64,000 nt of DNA from JALZVT01 sp964634815. Lineage in GTDB: Bacteria; Pseudomonadota; Gammaproteobacteria; Pseudomonadales; Azotimanducaceae. Below are positions 34,771 through 44,007 of the stretch, one piece after another. The stretch spans positions 62,001 through 126,000 of the forward strand of contig CAZWMD010000002.1 of assembly GCA_964634815.1 (NCBI GenBank), given 5' to 3'. The position numbers were made by a program, and so were the translations under genes. Each line of letters begins with the position of its first letter. Positions within the stretch are counted from its first letter, which is position 1. The notes beneath the pieces are model-generated. The model was not told where the DNA came from and did not search any database. It worked only from the letters and a program-made list of their open reading frames with translations.

Positions 34771-37232
34771 ATATCGCGTTCATACTCAGCGATGGTTCTG
34801 TCGGAGGAGAAATCACCCGATGCAGCCGTATTCAGAATACTCATTTGTGCCCAGCGGTCAGTATCTGCATAGGCTGTGGCTACACGCTCTTGTGCATCGA
34901 CAAAAGAACGAAAGTCGGCAGCTGTGCGCCAGGGATCATTCGGATCCCGAACCGCAGCAATTAGCGCATCGAATAATCCAGGCTCAAACATGGAGAAATG
35001 CCCACCCTCGATCAATTCTAAAACTGCGGCAAGATCTTCATCATCAGCAATGATTTCAGCCGGGTCGTAATGACCATCCAGACCAGAAACCTCTGATGCG
35101 GTCAGCCCAAACAGGAAGAAGTTGTCCTCGCCCACACGCTCAAGAATCTCGATATTGGCACCGTCCGCCGTTCCAATAGTAAGAGCACCATTCATCATCA
35201 GTTTCATATTGCCGGTGCCTGAAGCCTCTTTACCTGCTGTAGAAATTTGCTCAGACAGGTCAGCCGCTGGAGAAATACGCTCCATCGCAGTTACTGAATA
35301 GTTTGGCAAAAACGCCATTTTTAGCCACGGAGATACTTTCGGATCGGCGTTAACTCGAGAAGCGACATTGTTTATCAATTTAATGATCAGCTTTGCAGTG
35401 GCGTAACCTGGAGCAGCCTTACCCCCAATAAGCACAAAACGCTGGAAGTCATGCTGCTTACCTTGTTCATGGATCTTTCGATACAGATGAACCACGTGCA
35501 ATACGTTAAGAAGCTGCCGCTTGTACTCATGAATACGTTTCACCTGCACATCAACCAGTGCGGTGTCAGAGAATTCAACGCCAGTTTGCTGACTAACAAA
35601 CTCCTTCAGGCGCCGCTTATTCGCTTGTTTGACTACATACCATTTCTTTCTAAATGTTTCGTCTTCTGCAAAAGGACGCAGCAATTCAATGCGGGAGTAA
35701 TCTTTGATCCAGTCTTCACCAATAGCATCAGAAATCAACGTCGCTGCTTCGGGGTTGCAGTGCGCCAGCCAGCGGCGAGGTGTAACGCCATTGGTCTTAT
35801 TGTTGAAACGCTCGGGCCAGAGATCATAGAAATCTTTAAATAGGCCTGAACGCAGCAATCTACTGTGCAGTTCAGCCACACCGTTGACAGAAAAGCTACC
35901 CACAACGGCAAGGTGAGCCATCCTGATTTGACCGTGCTCTCCGTCCGTGACTATTGATAGTCTTTGCTGCATAGCGTGGTCACCAGGCCAGCGAGTAGAC
36001 ACATCTGAGAGAAATCGTGCGTTGATCTCATAGATAATTTCCAGGAGTCGCGGCAGCATGTGGCGGAACAAACCAACAGACCAGGTTTCCAACGCTTCAG
36101 GTAGAAGCGTGTGATTGGTATAAGCGAAACAGCCCGTCGTGATCTCCCAGGCCTGGTCCCATCCCAGTTGATGTTCATCCAGCAACAGACGCATTAACTC
36201 TGCAACGCTAATCGCAGGGTGAGTATCGTTTAACTGAAAACAGTGAGCAGCAGAGAAATCCTCAAATAAACAGCTCTTGTCACTGTTTTCGCTGCGCAAA
36301 TGTCTCGCACACCAGGCTCGAAGCACATCCTGTAGACTTGCAGAGGCGAGAAAATACTGCTGCTGTAGGCGCAACGCCTTACCATTCTCACTCGTATCAT
36401 TAGGGTATAGAACCATAGTGATGTTTTCGGCGGCATTTTTTTGTGAAACAGATTCTGCGTAGCTGCCCTCGTTGAATTCTCCAAGATCAAATCGATCGGT
36501 TGCTTCCGACTTCCACAAACGCAGGGTGTTCACCACCCCATTCTCGTAACCAGGAATGGGCAGATCATAAGGTAGTGCAATGACGTCATGTGTATCCGAC
36601 CACCGGTAACGTTGAACACCATCACTATCGACGTAAGCTTCAGAGCGACCATAGAACTTTACCCGGGCCCTCATTTCCGGACGGGGAAATTCCCATGGGT
36701 AGCCCCTTAGCAGCCAATGGTCAGGACGTTCCACCTGAAAACCATCCTCGATCGTCTGATGAAACATCCCGTATTCGTATCTAAGTCCATAGCCAGTCAC
36801 AGGCAAATCAAGCGATGCACAGCTATCAAGAAAACATGCCGCGAGCCGGCCCAGCCCCCCATTACCCAGTCCTGCATCTGCTTCCTGATCTTGAAGCTCT
36901 TCAATAGAAGACCCGAAGCTCTCCAAGGCTTCACTCGTTGGCTGATCCAGCTTTAGATTTTTCACCGCGTTGGTTAGCGCCCGACCGAGCAAGAACTCCA
37001 TCGAAATATAGAATACCTGGCGCGTGTCTTCGTTCCGGCGTCGCTCTCTGGTTGAGCGCCAGTCATCTGCAACCTGATCCCGAATTGCCATAGCAGCGGC
37101 GAGATAGACATACCAGTCGCTCCTTTCGAACGGGGCTCGCCCGAGCGTGGTTGCGAGATGCCGTTCGATTTTTTGCTGCAACTGGTCGCCATCACCAGAG
37201 GTCAAAGACAGAGAGTTATGGGGTGAATTCAT
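34752..37232 (-). CDS. glgP: Glycogen/starch phosphorylase
   Basis: GlgP cuts alpha-1,4-linked glucose from chain ends with phosphate to give glucose-1-phosphate. The PLP-binding lysine is Lys677 in GTGNMKLMMNGALTIGT. Also present are YISMEFLLGRAL, GNGGLGRLAACFLDS, DTHPAISVAELMR, FAYTNHTLLPEALE, FNNKTNGVTPRRWL and VKRIHEYKRQLLN. The 826-residue length is typical. Its ATG overlaps the glgX stop by four bases (ATGA), so translation is coupled. It supplies glucose-1-phosphate to glycolysis or back to GlgC. Confidence 0.97.
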   Translation of the reverse strand: MNSPHNSLSLTSGDGDQLQQKIERHLATTLGRAPFERSDWYVYLAAAMAIRDQVADDWRSTRERRRNEDTRQVFYISMEFLLGRALTNAVKNLKLDQPTSEALESFGSSIEELQDQEADAGLGNGGLGRLAACFLDSCASLDLPVTGYGLRYEYGMFHQTIEDGFQVERPDHWLLRGYPWEFPRPEMRARVKFYGRSEAYVDSDGVQRYRWSDTHDVIALPYDLPIPGYENGVVNTLRLWKSEATDRFDLGEFNEGSYAESVSQKNAAENITMVLYPNDTSENGKALRLQQQYFLASASLQDVLRAWCARHLRSENSDKSCLFEDFSAAHCFQLNDTHPAISVAELMRLLLDEHQLGWDQAWEITTGCFAYTNHTLLPEALETWSVGLFRHMLPRLLEIIYEINARFLSDVSTRWPGDHAMQQRLSIVTDGEHGQIRMAHLAVVGSFSVNGVAELHSRLLRSGLFKDFYDLWPERFNNKTNGVTPRRWLAHCNPEAATLISDAIGEDWIKDYSRIELLRPFAEDETFRKKWYVVKQANKRRLKEFVSQQTGVEFSDTALVDVQVKRIHEYKRQLLNVLHVVHLYRKIHEQGKQHDFQRFVLIGGKAAPGYATAKLIIKLINNVASRVNADPKVSPWLKMAFLPNYSVTAMERISPAADLSEQISTAGKEASGTGNMKLMMNGALTIGTADGANIEILERVGEDNFFLFGLTASEVSGLDGHYDPAEIIADDEDLAAVLELIEGGHFSMFEPGLFDALIAAVRDPNDPWRTAADFRSFVDAQERVATAYADTDRWAQMSILNTAASGDFSSDRTIAEYERDIWKTKR

Positions 37233-39406
37233 TTAGAAGCTTCCGTTGCAACGCCACGAAAATTCGCAGCAAAAAAAACACAAAAAGACTGGGCCGGTAC
37301 CTGCACTACTCCATCAGCAGCAATCCTGATAAAGGCGGGCGTACCTGAAGGTTGGGTACTGTCCAGCAGAGGAATCCAGGGACGGTTCATTGGCAAATTC
37401 ATGGACTGAATCTGATTCAATGGGTTGAGTGCGAAGGTAACAACCTCTTCCGCCATAGCCCAGACCAGGACTAGCGGCAGCGCAAAACCTTCTCCCGCGC
37501 GATGCCAATCTTCTTCAGACATCGGTAAACCATTGAAATTGTGCCAGCCAATTTGGCACTCGCCAGGCGATAGTGGTTCATCAGTGCAGGGCGTATGCAC
37601 ATGTGATTCGTGGCTGTATATGGACAGTTGGGCGCGCAAGTCTGCCAGACGCTGCAACAGACCTTCGTGGGTATCGCAATTAGCGTCCCATCGTACCCAA
37701 CCAATCGGATTATTCTGGCAGTAGGCGTTATTGTTGCCATCCTGAGAATTACAGACTTCATCACCGGCCAAAAGCATCGGCGTACCCTGGGAGAGTAAAA
37801 GGGTTGCAAGCAAAGCTCGGCTACGGCGATCGCGAGCAGCACAGATCGCCGGATCATCTGTAGGCCCTTCAACGCCCAAATTTGAGCTCAGATTGTTGTC
37901 ATGGCCATCGCGATTATCTTCTAAATTAGCCTGATTGTGCTTTGAGTCGTACGACACCAGATCGCGTAACGTAAAGCCATCATGGGCCGTTATAAAGTTG
38001 ATACTCGCTGCGGGTTTACGGCCACTGGTTTCAAACAGGTCACTTGAACCGTGGAGTCGCTTACCTAATTCTGCCTGAGACCCCGAGTCACCCCGCCAGT
38101 AGCTTCTGGCTGCATCTCGAAAACGATCATTCCATTCATGCCAGGGGCTACCAAAGCCGCCAGTTTGATAGCCTCCAGGACCAATGTCCCAAGGCTCGGC
38201 AATGAGTACTCGCTTGGAGAGTATGGGGTCGTCGCGCATGGCCTTAAACAGTGCGTGATCCGCCGAAAAGCCTTGCGACTCACGCCCAAGGCTCACAGCA
38301 AGATCAAAACGAAAGCCGTCAATTTCATATTCACTCGACCAGTAGCACAGACTGTCACGCACGAGCCGCTGAACAACTGGACTATTTGAATCAAGCGTGT
38401 TGCCGCAACCGGTATCGTTGACATAGGCGTGATTGGCTGAAGCATCGAGCTTGTAATAAGACAGGTTATCCAATCCCCTGAAACTCAAGGATGGGCCATC
38501 CGCGCCGCCTTCTGCAGTGTGGTTGTAAACCACATCCAACAGCACCTCGATGTTTGCTTCGTGCAACTTTCGCACCAGTGCCTTCATTTCTTCATGCGCA
38601 AGATCCGCTGATTGAGCATAAGCTTGATGCGGAGCAAAGAAACTCAGCGTGTTGTAGCCCCAGTAATTTTGTAAACCGCAACTTGCGAGGTGCGGTTCAT
38701 CCACAAAGGCATGTACAGGAAGTAGTTGAAGCGAGGTAACACCCAGCGCCCTGAGATGATTGATAATTTCACTCGATCCTGCTCCTGCAAATCGTCCCTT
38801 CAGTTCATCAGGCAACGATGCGTGCAAAGCAGTTAGCCCCGCCACATGAGCTTCATAGATTATTCGACTACTGGGCTTGCGAAATATTGGAGGAACAGGT
38901 GCACTGGCAAACCTGCCGGAGCTTGAATCTGCGAGCACCAGGCTACGAGGGACAAAGGCTGCGTTGTCTTCCTCAAAACCCAGTGACCGAAGGGCGATAT
39001 TCCCTCGCTCATCCTGTTGGTCGAAACGACACACCGAATTCACTGGGCTTACCTGATAACTTCCTCGCAGTGCACGAGCATACGGATCCAGCAGCAGTCG
39101 ATTCGGATTGAAATAGTGTCCTTGTGACGGATCAAACGGGCCGTGCGCACGCAGCCCATAGGCTGTTCCCGGCCCAACACCGGGCAGGTAGCCGTGCCAA
39201 ACACCCTCATCGCAGGCGGAGAAGTCCAGACGCTGAGTCTCTCTTCCAGCATCATCAAACAGGCACAACTCAAGACTCTCGGCAGTCTCGCTATGCACCG
39301 CAAAATGCACACCTTCGCCGTCCCAATGGGACCCCAGTTTCGAGTGGTCACCGGGAGCAAGTGAATTCTTGTTGGCGGGATAACGCAATGGATGACTAGC
39401 TTTCAA
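37229..39406 (-). CDS. glgX: Glycogen debranching enzyme
   Basis: GlgX hydrolyses alpha-1,6 branches of phosphorylase-limit glycogen. This GH13 protein (725 residues) has an N-terminal CBM48 (GVHFAVHSETAESLELCLFDD) and the barrel motifs VLLDVVYNHTAEG, GFRFDLAVSLGR with the nucleophile at about Asp368, LIAEPWDIGPGGYQTGGF with the acid at about Glu404, and FITAHDGFTLRDLV. DNRDGHDNNLSSN and LGTPMLLAGDEVCNSQDGNNNAYCQ are isoamylase/GlgX type. It appears to start at TTG (39406) with GAG 8 bases upstream, 9 bases after glgB. Confidence 0.95.
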   Translation of the reverse strand: MKASHPLRYPANKNSLAPGDHSKLGSHWDGEGVHFAVHSETAESLELCLFDDAGRETQRLDFSACDEGVWHGYLPGVGPGTAYGLRAHGPFDPSQGHYFNPNRLLLDPYARALRGSYQVSPVNSVCRFDQQDERGNIALRSLGFEEDNAAFVPRSLVLADSSSGRFASAPVPPIFRKPSSRIIYEAHVAGLTALHASLPDELKGRFAGAGSSEIINHLRALGVTSLQLLPVHAFVDEPHLASCGLQNYWGYNTLSFFAPHQAYAQSADLAHEEMKALVRKLHEANIEVLLDVVYNHTAEGGADGPSLSFRGLDNLSYYKLDASANHAYVNDTGCGNTLDSNSPVVQRLVRDSLCYWSSEYEIDGFRFDLAVSLGRESQGFSADHALFKAMRDDPILSKRVLIAEPWDIGPGGYQTGGFGSPWHEWNDRFRDAARSYWRGDSGSQAELGKRLHGSSDLFETSGRKPAASINFITAHDGFTLRDLVSYDSKHNQANLEDNRDGHDNNLSSNLGVEGPTDDPAICAARDRRSRALLATLLLSQGTPMLLAGDEVCNSQDGNNNAYCQNNPIGWVRWDANCDTHEGLLQRLADLRAQLSIYSHESHVHTPCTDEPLSPGECQIGWHNFNGLPMSEEDWHRAGEGFALPLVLVWAMAEEVVTFALNPLNQIQSMNLPMNRPWIPLLDSTQPSGTPAFIRIAADGVVQVPAQSFCVFFAANFRGVATEASK

Positions 39407-39415
39407 GATTGATGC

Positions 39416-41722
39416 TCACGACTCAAGTAACAGCACAAGAACACCCAGGGGTGGCAAGCGAAGCTCTATCGAATGAGGAAACCCGTTGACCTCAATATTC
39501 TCTGAAACAACACAGCCTGCATTGCCAACGTTTGAACCACCGTATATTTCCGCGTCGGTATTCAAAGCTTCTGTGTAACTTCCTGCTTCGGGTACCCCAA
39601 CGCGATAGCCATCACGGACGACAGGAGTGAAATTGCACACTGCGATCGCCCGACCACCGGTGGCACCACGACGCGTAAAAGCGATTACAGAGTCATGGGC
39701 GTTAGACACATCCAGCCATTGGAAAAATTCTGGTTCACAATCTCCTTCGTACAGAGCGGGTGTGGATCGATAGAGCTGGTTCAAATCAGCAACCAATCGG
39801 CTTACCCCACGGTGTTCATGCCCCGCCTGCAAGTGCCAATCAAGGCTTTGATCATGGTTCCATTCACTTTCTTGCGCGAACTCTCCCCCCATGAAAAGCA
39901 ATTTTTTGCCTGGGTGTGCCCACATATAGCCATAACAGGCACGCAAGTTCGCAAACTTCTGCCAGCGATCACCCGGCATTTTCGAAAGCAACGACCCTTT
40001 GCCATGGACAACTTCATCATGACTCAGCGGCAGTACAAAGTTCTCTGAGAATGCGTAAACCATCGAAAAGGTGAGCGAATCATGGTGATGCGAGCGGTGT
40101 ATTGGGTCTTGCTGAAGATACGCTAACGTATCGTTCATCCACCCCATATTCCATTTGAACCCAAATCCAAGACCACCCTGTTCTACGTCCCGGGTAACGC
40201 CATCCCAGGCCGTAGATTCCTCTGCAACCATCATGGTGCCTGGTCGATTCTTATGAGCTCGAACATTTAGATCGCGAATGAAGTCAACCGCTTCCAAATT
40301 TTCGCGGCCTCCAAAGGCATTTGGCTGCCACTCACCTTCCTTGCGGCTGTAGTCGAGATACAGCATGGAAGCAACAGCATCTACTCTGAGGCCATCAATC
40401 TGATAGTAGTCCAGCCAGTGTTGCGCAGCGCTAAGCAAAAAACTGGCGACTTCCCTGCGACCATAGTTGTAGATACAGGTACCCCAATCTGGATGTTCGC
40501 GACGTTGTGGATGATCGTGTTCATAAAGGTGGGTGCCATCGAATTTGGTAAGTCCATGACCATCCGCTGGAAAGTGTGCAGGTACCCAATCAAGCAAGAC
40601 TCCAAGTTCATTGCGATGCGCGCGTTCAACAAAGCGCCGAAAGCCCTCAGCTTCCCCAAATCTCTGAGTGGGCGAAAACAGACTTACCGGTTGATAACCC
40701 CAGGAGCCTGAGAATGGATACTCTGCAATGGGTAAAAGCTGTAAGTGTGTAAAGTTAAGCTCTAAGGCGTAAGGAATCAGCGTATCGGCTAATTCGTCCC
40801 AACTCAGATAGCGGTTGTCATCTGCCCGTCGCCAACTGGCAAGATGCACCTCATAGATGCTGATCGGTGCCTGATGACTATTGTGTGCCGCTCGTTTATC
40901 CAGCCAGGGCTCCTTGCCACGGCCCAGCTTAAGGGGTTTCTTAACCACCGATGCTGTGGCAGGCGGCCGCTCTGTTGCTTGCGCGAAGGGATCAGCCTTC
41001 TGAACACTGAAATCTCCATGGGCCCCACAAACAAGAAGATCGAACTTGTATCGCACGCCTGGCACCACGTCGGGAACAAACAACTCCCAAACCCCAAACT
41101 GTCGATGCAGGCGCATCGGGTGCCGTCGAGCGTCCCAATCGTTAAAGTCGCCAATCACAGAGACACGCATTGCGTTAGGTGCCCAAACACTGAAGCGAAC
41201 ACCACTGACATCTGACATTGACGTGGCGTGAGCGCCAAGAAATAACTGAGCGGCATCGTGGTCGCCGGCTGAAAATCGCTCCAGATCCAACGCGTAATCT
41301 CGATCCTGCGCCTCAAACCAGGACTCAAACCGATAGCAGTCTTCGATGATCTGCATTGCACCCGACGCATCAGTCACCCGCAGTCGGTATCTCACCGGTT
41401 CCGTGAGATCAGAGATAAATCCTTCGAAAAGCCCATCCGGGTGAATCTGGGTTAAAACACCGAGCACCCGAACGGGAATACTGTTACCGCTTGACTCAAG
41501 CGCAATCACTTCAACTTTAACCGCCTGAGGCAGCAATACTCTGACAATGAGACCGACAGGCCCGTCATCAGACAGAGAATGAACATGCATGCCGAGCCAG
41601 CCGCAGGGATCTGAGCAACGCCCAGCAACCAGATCCGACATCACATCAAGAGGGGTGTGGCATTGAGACATTAGCGACTTCGATGCGCCAGCAGGGGGTA
41701 GTTTCGGTTGTGTATCGCTCAC
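39416..41722 (-). CDS. glgB: 1,4-alpha-glucan branching enzyme
   Basis: GlgB introduces alpha-1,6 branches into glycogen. The 768-residue protein has an N-terminal region, a CBM48 (WAPNAMRVSVIGDFNDWDARRHPM), and a GH13 barrel with nucleophile Asp448 in GLRVDAVASMLYLDYSR and acid Glu501 in MMVAEESTAWDG. Their 53-residue spacing equals that of the E. coli enzyme. FVLPLSHDEVVHGKGSLL completes the active site. It starts with GTG (GGA six bases before) and is the first gene of the operon. The upstream 240 bases to the divergent nitroreductase gene should hold the operon promoter. Confidence 0.96.
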   Translation of the reverse strand: MSDTQPKLPPAGASKSLMSQCHTPLDVMSDLVAGRCSDPCGWLGMHVHSLSDDGPVGLIVRVLLPQAVKVEVIALESSGNSIPVRVLGVLTQIHPDGLFEGFISDLTEPVRYRLRVTDASGAMQIIEDCYRFESWFEAQDRDYALDLERFSAGDHDAAQLFLGAHATSMSDVSGVRFSVWAPNAMRVSVIGDFNDWDARRHPMRLHRQFGVWELFVPDVVPGVRYKFDLLVCGAHGDFSVQKADPFAQATERPPATASVVKKPLKLGRGKEPWLDKRAAHNSHQAPISIYEVHLASWRRADDNRYLSWDELADTLIPYALELNFTHLQLLPIAEYPFSGSWGYQPVSLFSPTQRFGEAEGFRRFVERAHRNELGVLLDWVPAHFPADGHGLTKFDGTHLYEHDHPQRREHPDWGTCIYNYGRREVASFLLSAAQHWLDYYQIDGLRVDAVASMLYLDYSRKEGEWQPNAFGGRENLEAVDFIRDLNVRAHKNRPGTMMVAEESTAWDGVTRDVEQGGLGFGFKWNMGWMNDTLAYLQQDPIHRSHHHDSLTFSMVYAFSENFVLPLSHDEVVHGKGSLLSKMPGDRWQKFANLRACYGYMWAHPGKKLLFMGGEFAQESEWNHDQSLDWHLQAGHEHRGVSRLVADLNQLYRSTPALYEGDCEPEFFQWLDVSNAHDSVIAFTRRGATGGRAIAVCNFTPVVRDGYRVGVPEAGSYTEALNTDAEIYGGSNVGNAGCVVSENIEVNGFPHSIELRLPPLGVLVLLLES

Positions 41723-41963
41723 TAATCCATTCGCAGCGTGGGATAAAAATCATTATGAACAGGCAGCCATCATGGCTTGGGCCTGCTCTCGCAATAATCC
41801 TGTTTATCGAGGCGCTCTCTGACCTCGGTAAAAGTGGTGGAATTTTACCCAACCTGCGGCTCAGGCTTTGGTGACAGTTCTCATTTTCGTGCGACAGGTC
41901 TCCCTTAATGCGAGAATCAGTACCCGCTGCGATACTAGCCACCACACAAAAAAGGACAGCCCG

Positions 41964-42617
41964 ATGAATGTTTCCGACGCTGTTGCCCAGCGCAAGTCTA
42001 TACGCAACTATCTAGACAAGCCTGTGGACAGCAGCCTGTTGCAGAAGCTCCTGGAACAGGCCGCCAGAGCGCCATCTGGCGGCAATCTGCAACCCTGGCA
42101 TGTGTATGTTGTTAATGGTCCGCGGATGGCCGATTTTCAAAGCCATCTCGAAGCCAGCAACTCTCGAGAACAACCTGCCTACGATATCTACCCGGCAAAC
42201 CTGCAGGAGCCCTACCGTAGTCGCCGATTCAAGGTCGGAGAAGACATGTATGCGTTGTTGGGAATTCCCCGAGAAGACAAATCAGCCCGTTTTGCGCATC
42301 TGGCTCGCAACTTTGCTTTTTTTGGAGCACCGGCAGGCTTCTTCTGCTATGTCGACAAAACGATGGGACCACCTCAATGGTCTGATTTGGGTATGTTCCT
42401 GCAGACCTTCATGCTGTTGGCACAAGAGGCCGGGCTTGCCACCTGTGCGCAGGAAGCCTGGGCGACTCGTCCGCAAGCGGTGAGTTCATTTGTTAACGCA
42501 CCCAAAGAACAAATGTTGTTCTGCGGCATGGCGGTGGGGTATGCCAATCCTGAGGCTTCCGTGAACAACCTGGTAAGCGATCGAGGCCCTTTTTCCGAGT
42601 GGGGGCAATTTGTGTAG
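41964..42617 (+). CDS. Nitroreductase family protein
   Basis: This FMN-dependent NAD(P)H oxidoreductase (217 residues) has the FMN phosphate contacts QRKSIRNYLDKP, PSGGNLQPWHVYVV, and the C-terminal FCGMAVGYANPEASVN, typical of the NfsB/nitrobenzoate reductase-like fold. The middle region SDLGMFLQTFMLLAQEAGLATCAQEAW is also standard. AAGGA is placed 7-8 bases before the ATG at 41964. The longer frame starting at 41868 is unlikely. The gene is divergent from glgB and convergent with the SirB1-type gene. The physiological substrate is unknown. Confidence 0.92.
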   Translation: MNVSDAVAQRKSIRNYLDKPVDSSLLQKLLEQAARAPSGGNLQPWHVYVVNGPRMADFQSHLEASNSREQPAYDIYPANLQEPYRSRRFKVGEDMYALLGIPREDKSARFAHLARNFAFFGAPAGFFCYVDKTMGPPQWSDLGMFLQTFMLLAQEAGLATCAQEAWATRPQAVSSFVNAPKEQMLFCGMAVGYANPEASVNNLVSDRGPFSEWGQFV

Positions 42618-42635
42618 GAAGGTTAAACCGGGGTT

Positions 42636-43388
42636 CTAGTGAACAGCAGGACCGCTGCCATCGCCATAGATCCGCTGACTGAATTTACTTTGTTGCTGCA
42701 GCAACTGCACATTGGAAGGTGCCAGTAGCAGCTGTAGATCCACAGCCGCTAGCGCCTGTACAAGCCGCCCTGCTTGCAGGTGAATCTGTTTTAGATTTTC
42801 CAGCAGGCGCAGCCCAACCTGTCGAGCGTCCACTGCCAAAAACCAGGCATCCGTCTGCTTCTTTGACCATTGCGCTACAGAAAATTCAGGCCCCTGAGCA
42901 CGCGCTAACTGCTCCAGAGCATGTTTTCGATCCGTAAGCTCACCCACAAAAGGATCTATCAGAGTCTGTTCATTGGTTTCTGGAGTAAAACTCCCCACCA
43001 AGAAGTGGCCGGGAAACCCAATACCATTGAGGTTGTAACCAAGTGCTCGGCCAATCTCTATATATACAATCGCAAGAGTGATCGGTATGCCACAGCGACG
43101 CTGCAATACCTGAGACAAATCGCTGTTTTCTTCCGCATAGTAATCAAGCGCGTTACCCTCGAAGCCAAGATCCGAGCTAACGTACTGCACCAGACGCTCC
43201 AGACTCTGATCGCACCCCGCCACTCTGGCATTTTCAATCAGTGCCGCAATCTGCTGAAGTGACACCTCGGTCGCTTTCTGCGCCGCAACCGAATCGCTCT
43301 TAAGAATTTGTATGGCCAACAAAGCAAGGTGCGCGAGCGACGGATCGGCTTTCTCGATCTCTGCAATAAACTCCTGCCTGGCGCTCAT
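42636..43388 (-). CDS. SirB1 family protein (transglutaminase-like and tetratricopeptide)
   Basis: The 250-residue protein matches the SirB1/YchA group: an N-terminal helical region, then RRCGIPITLAIVYIEIGRALGYNLNGIGFPGHFLVG with Cys, followed by LIDPFVG with Asp and a C-terminal TPR-like region (NLKQIHLQAGRLVQALAAVD). The Cys, His and Asp suggest a transglutaminase/protease fold. No defined reaction is known. It is cytoplasmic, with no signal peptide. It is convergent with the nitroreductase gene, and the region upstream of its start holds the 12-bp repeat tract. Confidence 0.88.
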   Translation of the reverse strand: MSARQEFIAEIEKADPSLAHLALLAIQILKSDSVAAQKATEVSLQQIAALIENARVAGCDQSLERLVQYVSSDLGFEGNALDYYAEENSDLSQVLQRRCGIPITLAIVYIEIGRALGYNLNGIGFPGHFLVGSFTPETNEQTLIDPFVGELTDRKHALEQLARAQGPEFSVAQWSKKQTDAWFLAVDARQVGLRLLENLKQIHLQAGRLVQALAAVDLQLLLAPSNVQLLQQQSKFSQRIYGDGSGPAVH

Positions 43389-43552
43389 TCATCTGCTCCA
43401 ATCCAGCAGTTCACAGTTGGAACCCCTGGGTGATTTTTATTGCCTGAGCATAAAAGAAAAATTGGTAGATCAGGAAAAACTGTGTAATATCCCCCTCCCC
43501 CGTGGTTTGGTTGCAAAATCAGCAACCGTCCAAAACCACCGGCGAGCAGAAA

Positions 43553-43596
43553 AGAGACAGAGTCAGAGACAGAGTCAGAGACAGAGTCAGAGACAG
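43553..43596. repeat. 12-bp tandem repeat (AGAGACAGAGTC), 3.7 units
   Basis: Three exact units at 43553-43564, 43565-43576 and 43577-43588 plus a partial AGAGACAG. The tract ends about 10 bases before a strong ribosome binding site (AAGGAG, 43605-43610) in the 620-base region between sirB1-like and ABC exporter genes. Confidence 0.95.
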
Positions 43597-43616
43597 GACA
43601 AGAAAAGGAGCCAGCT

Positions 43617-43778
43617 ATGAATAATTTCATGACCATCACCGGTGCAACATCGGCTGTCAGTGCTGGCTCGGCTCCTCGCTCTATTTTTGCTGCGATGCTC
43701 CCGCCAACCCCAGCGAACGGCCCGTATTTTGCTCCGCATCTTGCACGCAAGAGAGCGCTTGAGAGCAAGAGTTGCTGA
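43617..43778 (+). CDS. Possible 53-residue small protein
   Basis: An ATG at 43617 has AAGGAG six bases upstream, the best ribosome binding site in this region, and the frame runs to TGA at 43776-43778. The translation begins MNNFMTITGATSAVS and ends with a basic stretch (LARKRALESKSC), with PPTPANGPY in the middle. It matches no family I know. It sits just after the 12-bp repeat tract and about 230 bases before the ABC exporter genes on the same strand. It could be a leader peptide, a small protein, or chance. The rest of 43389-44007 shows no other convincing gene. Confidence 0.4.
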   Translation: MNNFMTITGATSAVSAGSAPRSIFAAMLPPTPANGPYFAPHLARKRALESKSC

Positions 43779-44007
43779 CTGCTGGCGCCCGAGGCGCCGA
43801 TTGACACTCAGGGCCACAGGCCCAAAACAAAAGCAGATCAGAAGCTCCGCTCTGCTCTTTGACGTAGCTCCCGCTCCTGCAGCCAATAGCTACGAAAAAG
43901 ATGCGTGGTGACTGACGTTGTTTAGTGCTTGCTAAAAGCCGCCAAAAACTTCTCTCTCACCGCGTCGCAACCCGGGCAATTCCTTCGTTACGCACAAGAA
44001 CTGAGAG

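Noticed and set aside
41755..41874. 39-residue frame with one hydrophobic segment upstream of the nitroreductase
   Set aside because: No good ribosome binding site and no known match. It lies in the expected glgB promoter region, so it may be chance.
43385..43807. Minus-strand 140-residue frame across the 12-bp repeat
   Set aside because: It is low complexity (repeated VSDS), has no recognisable domain, and overlaps the sirB1-like start region.
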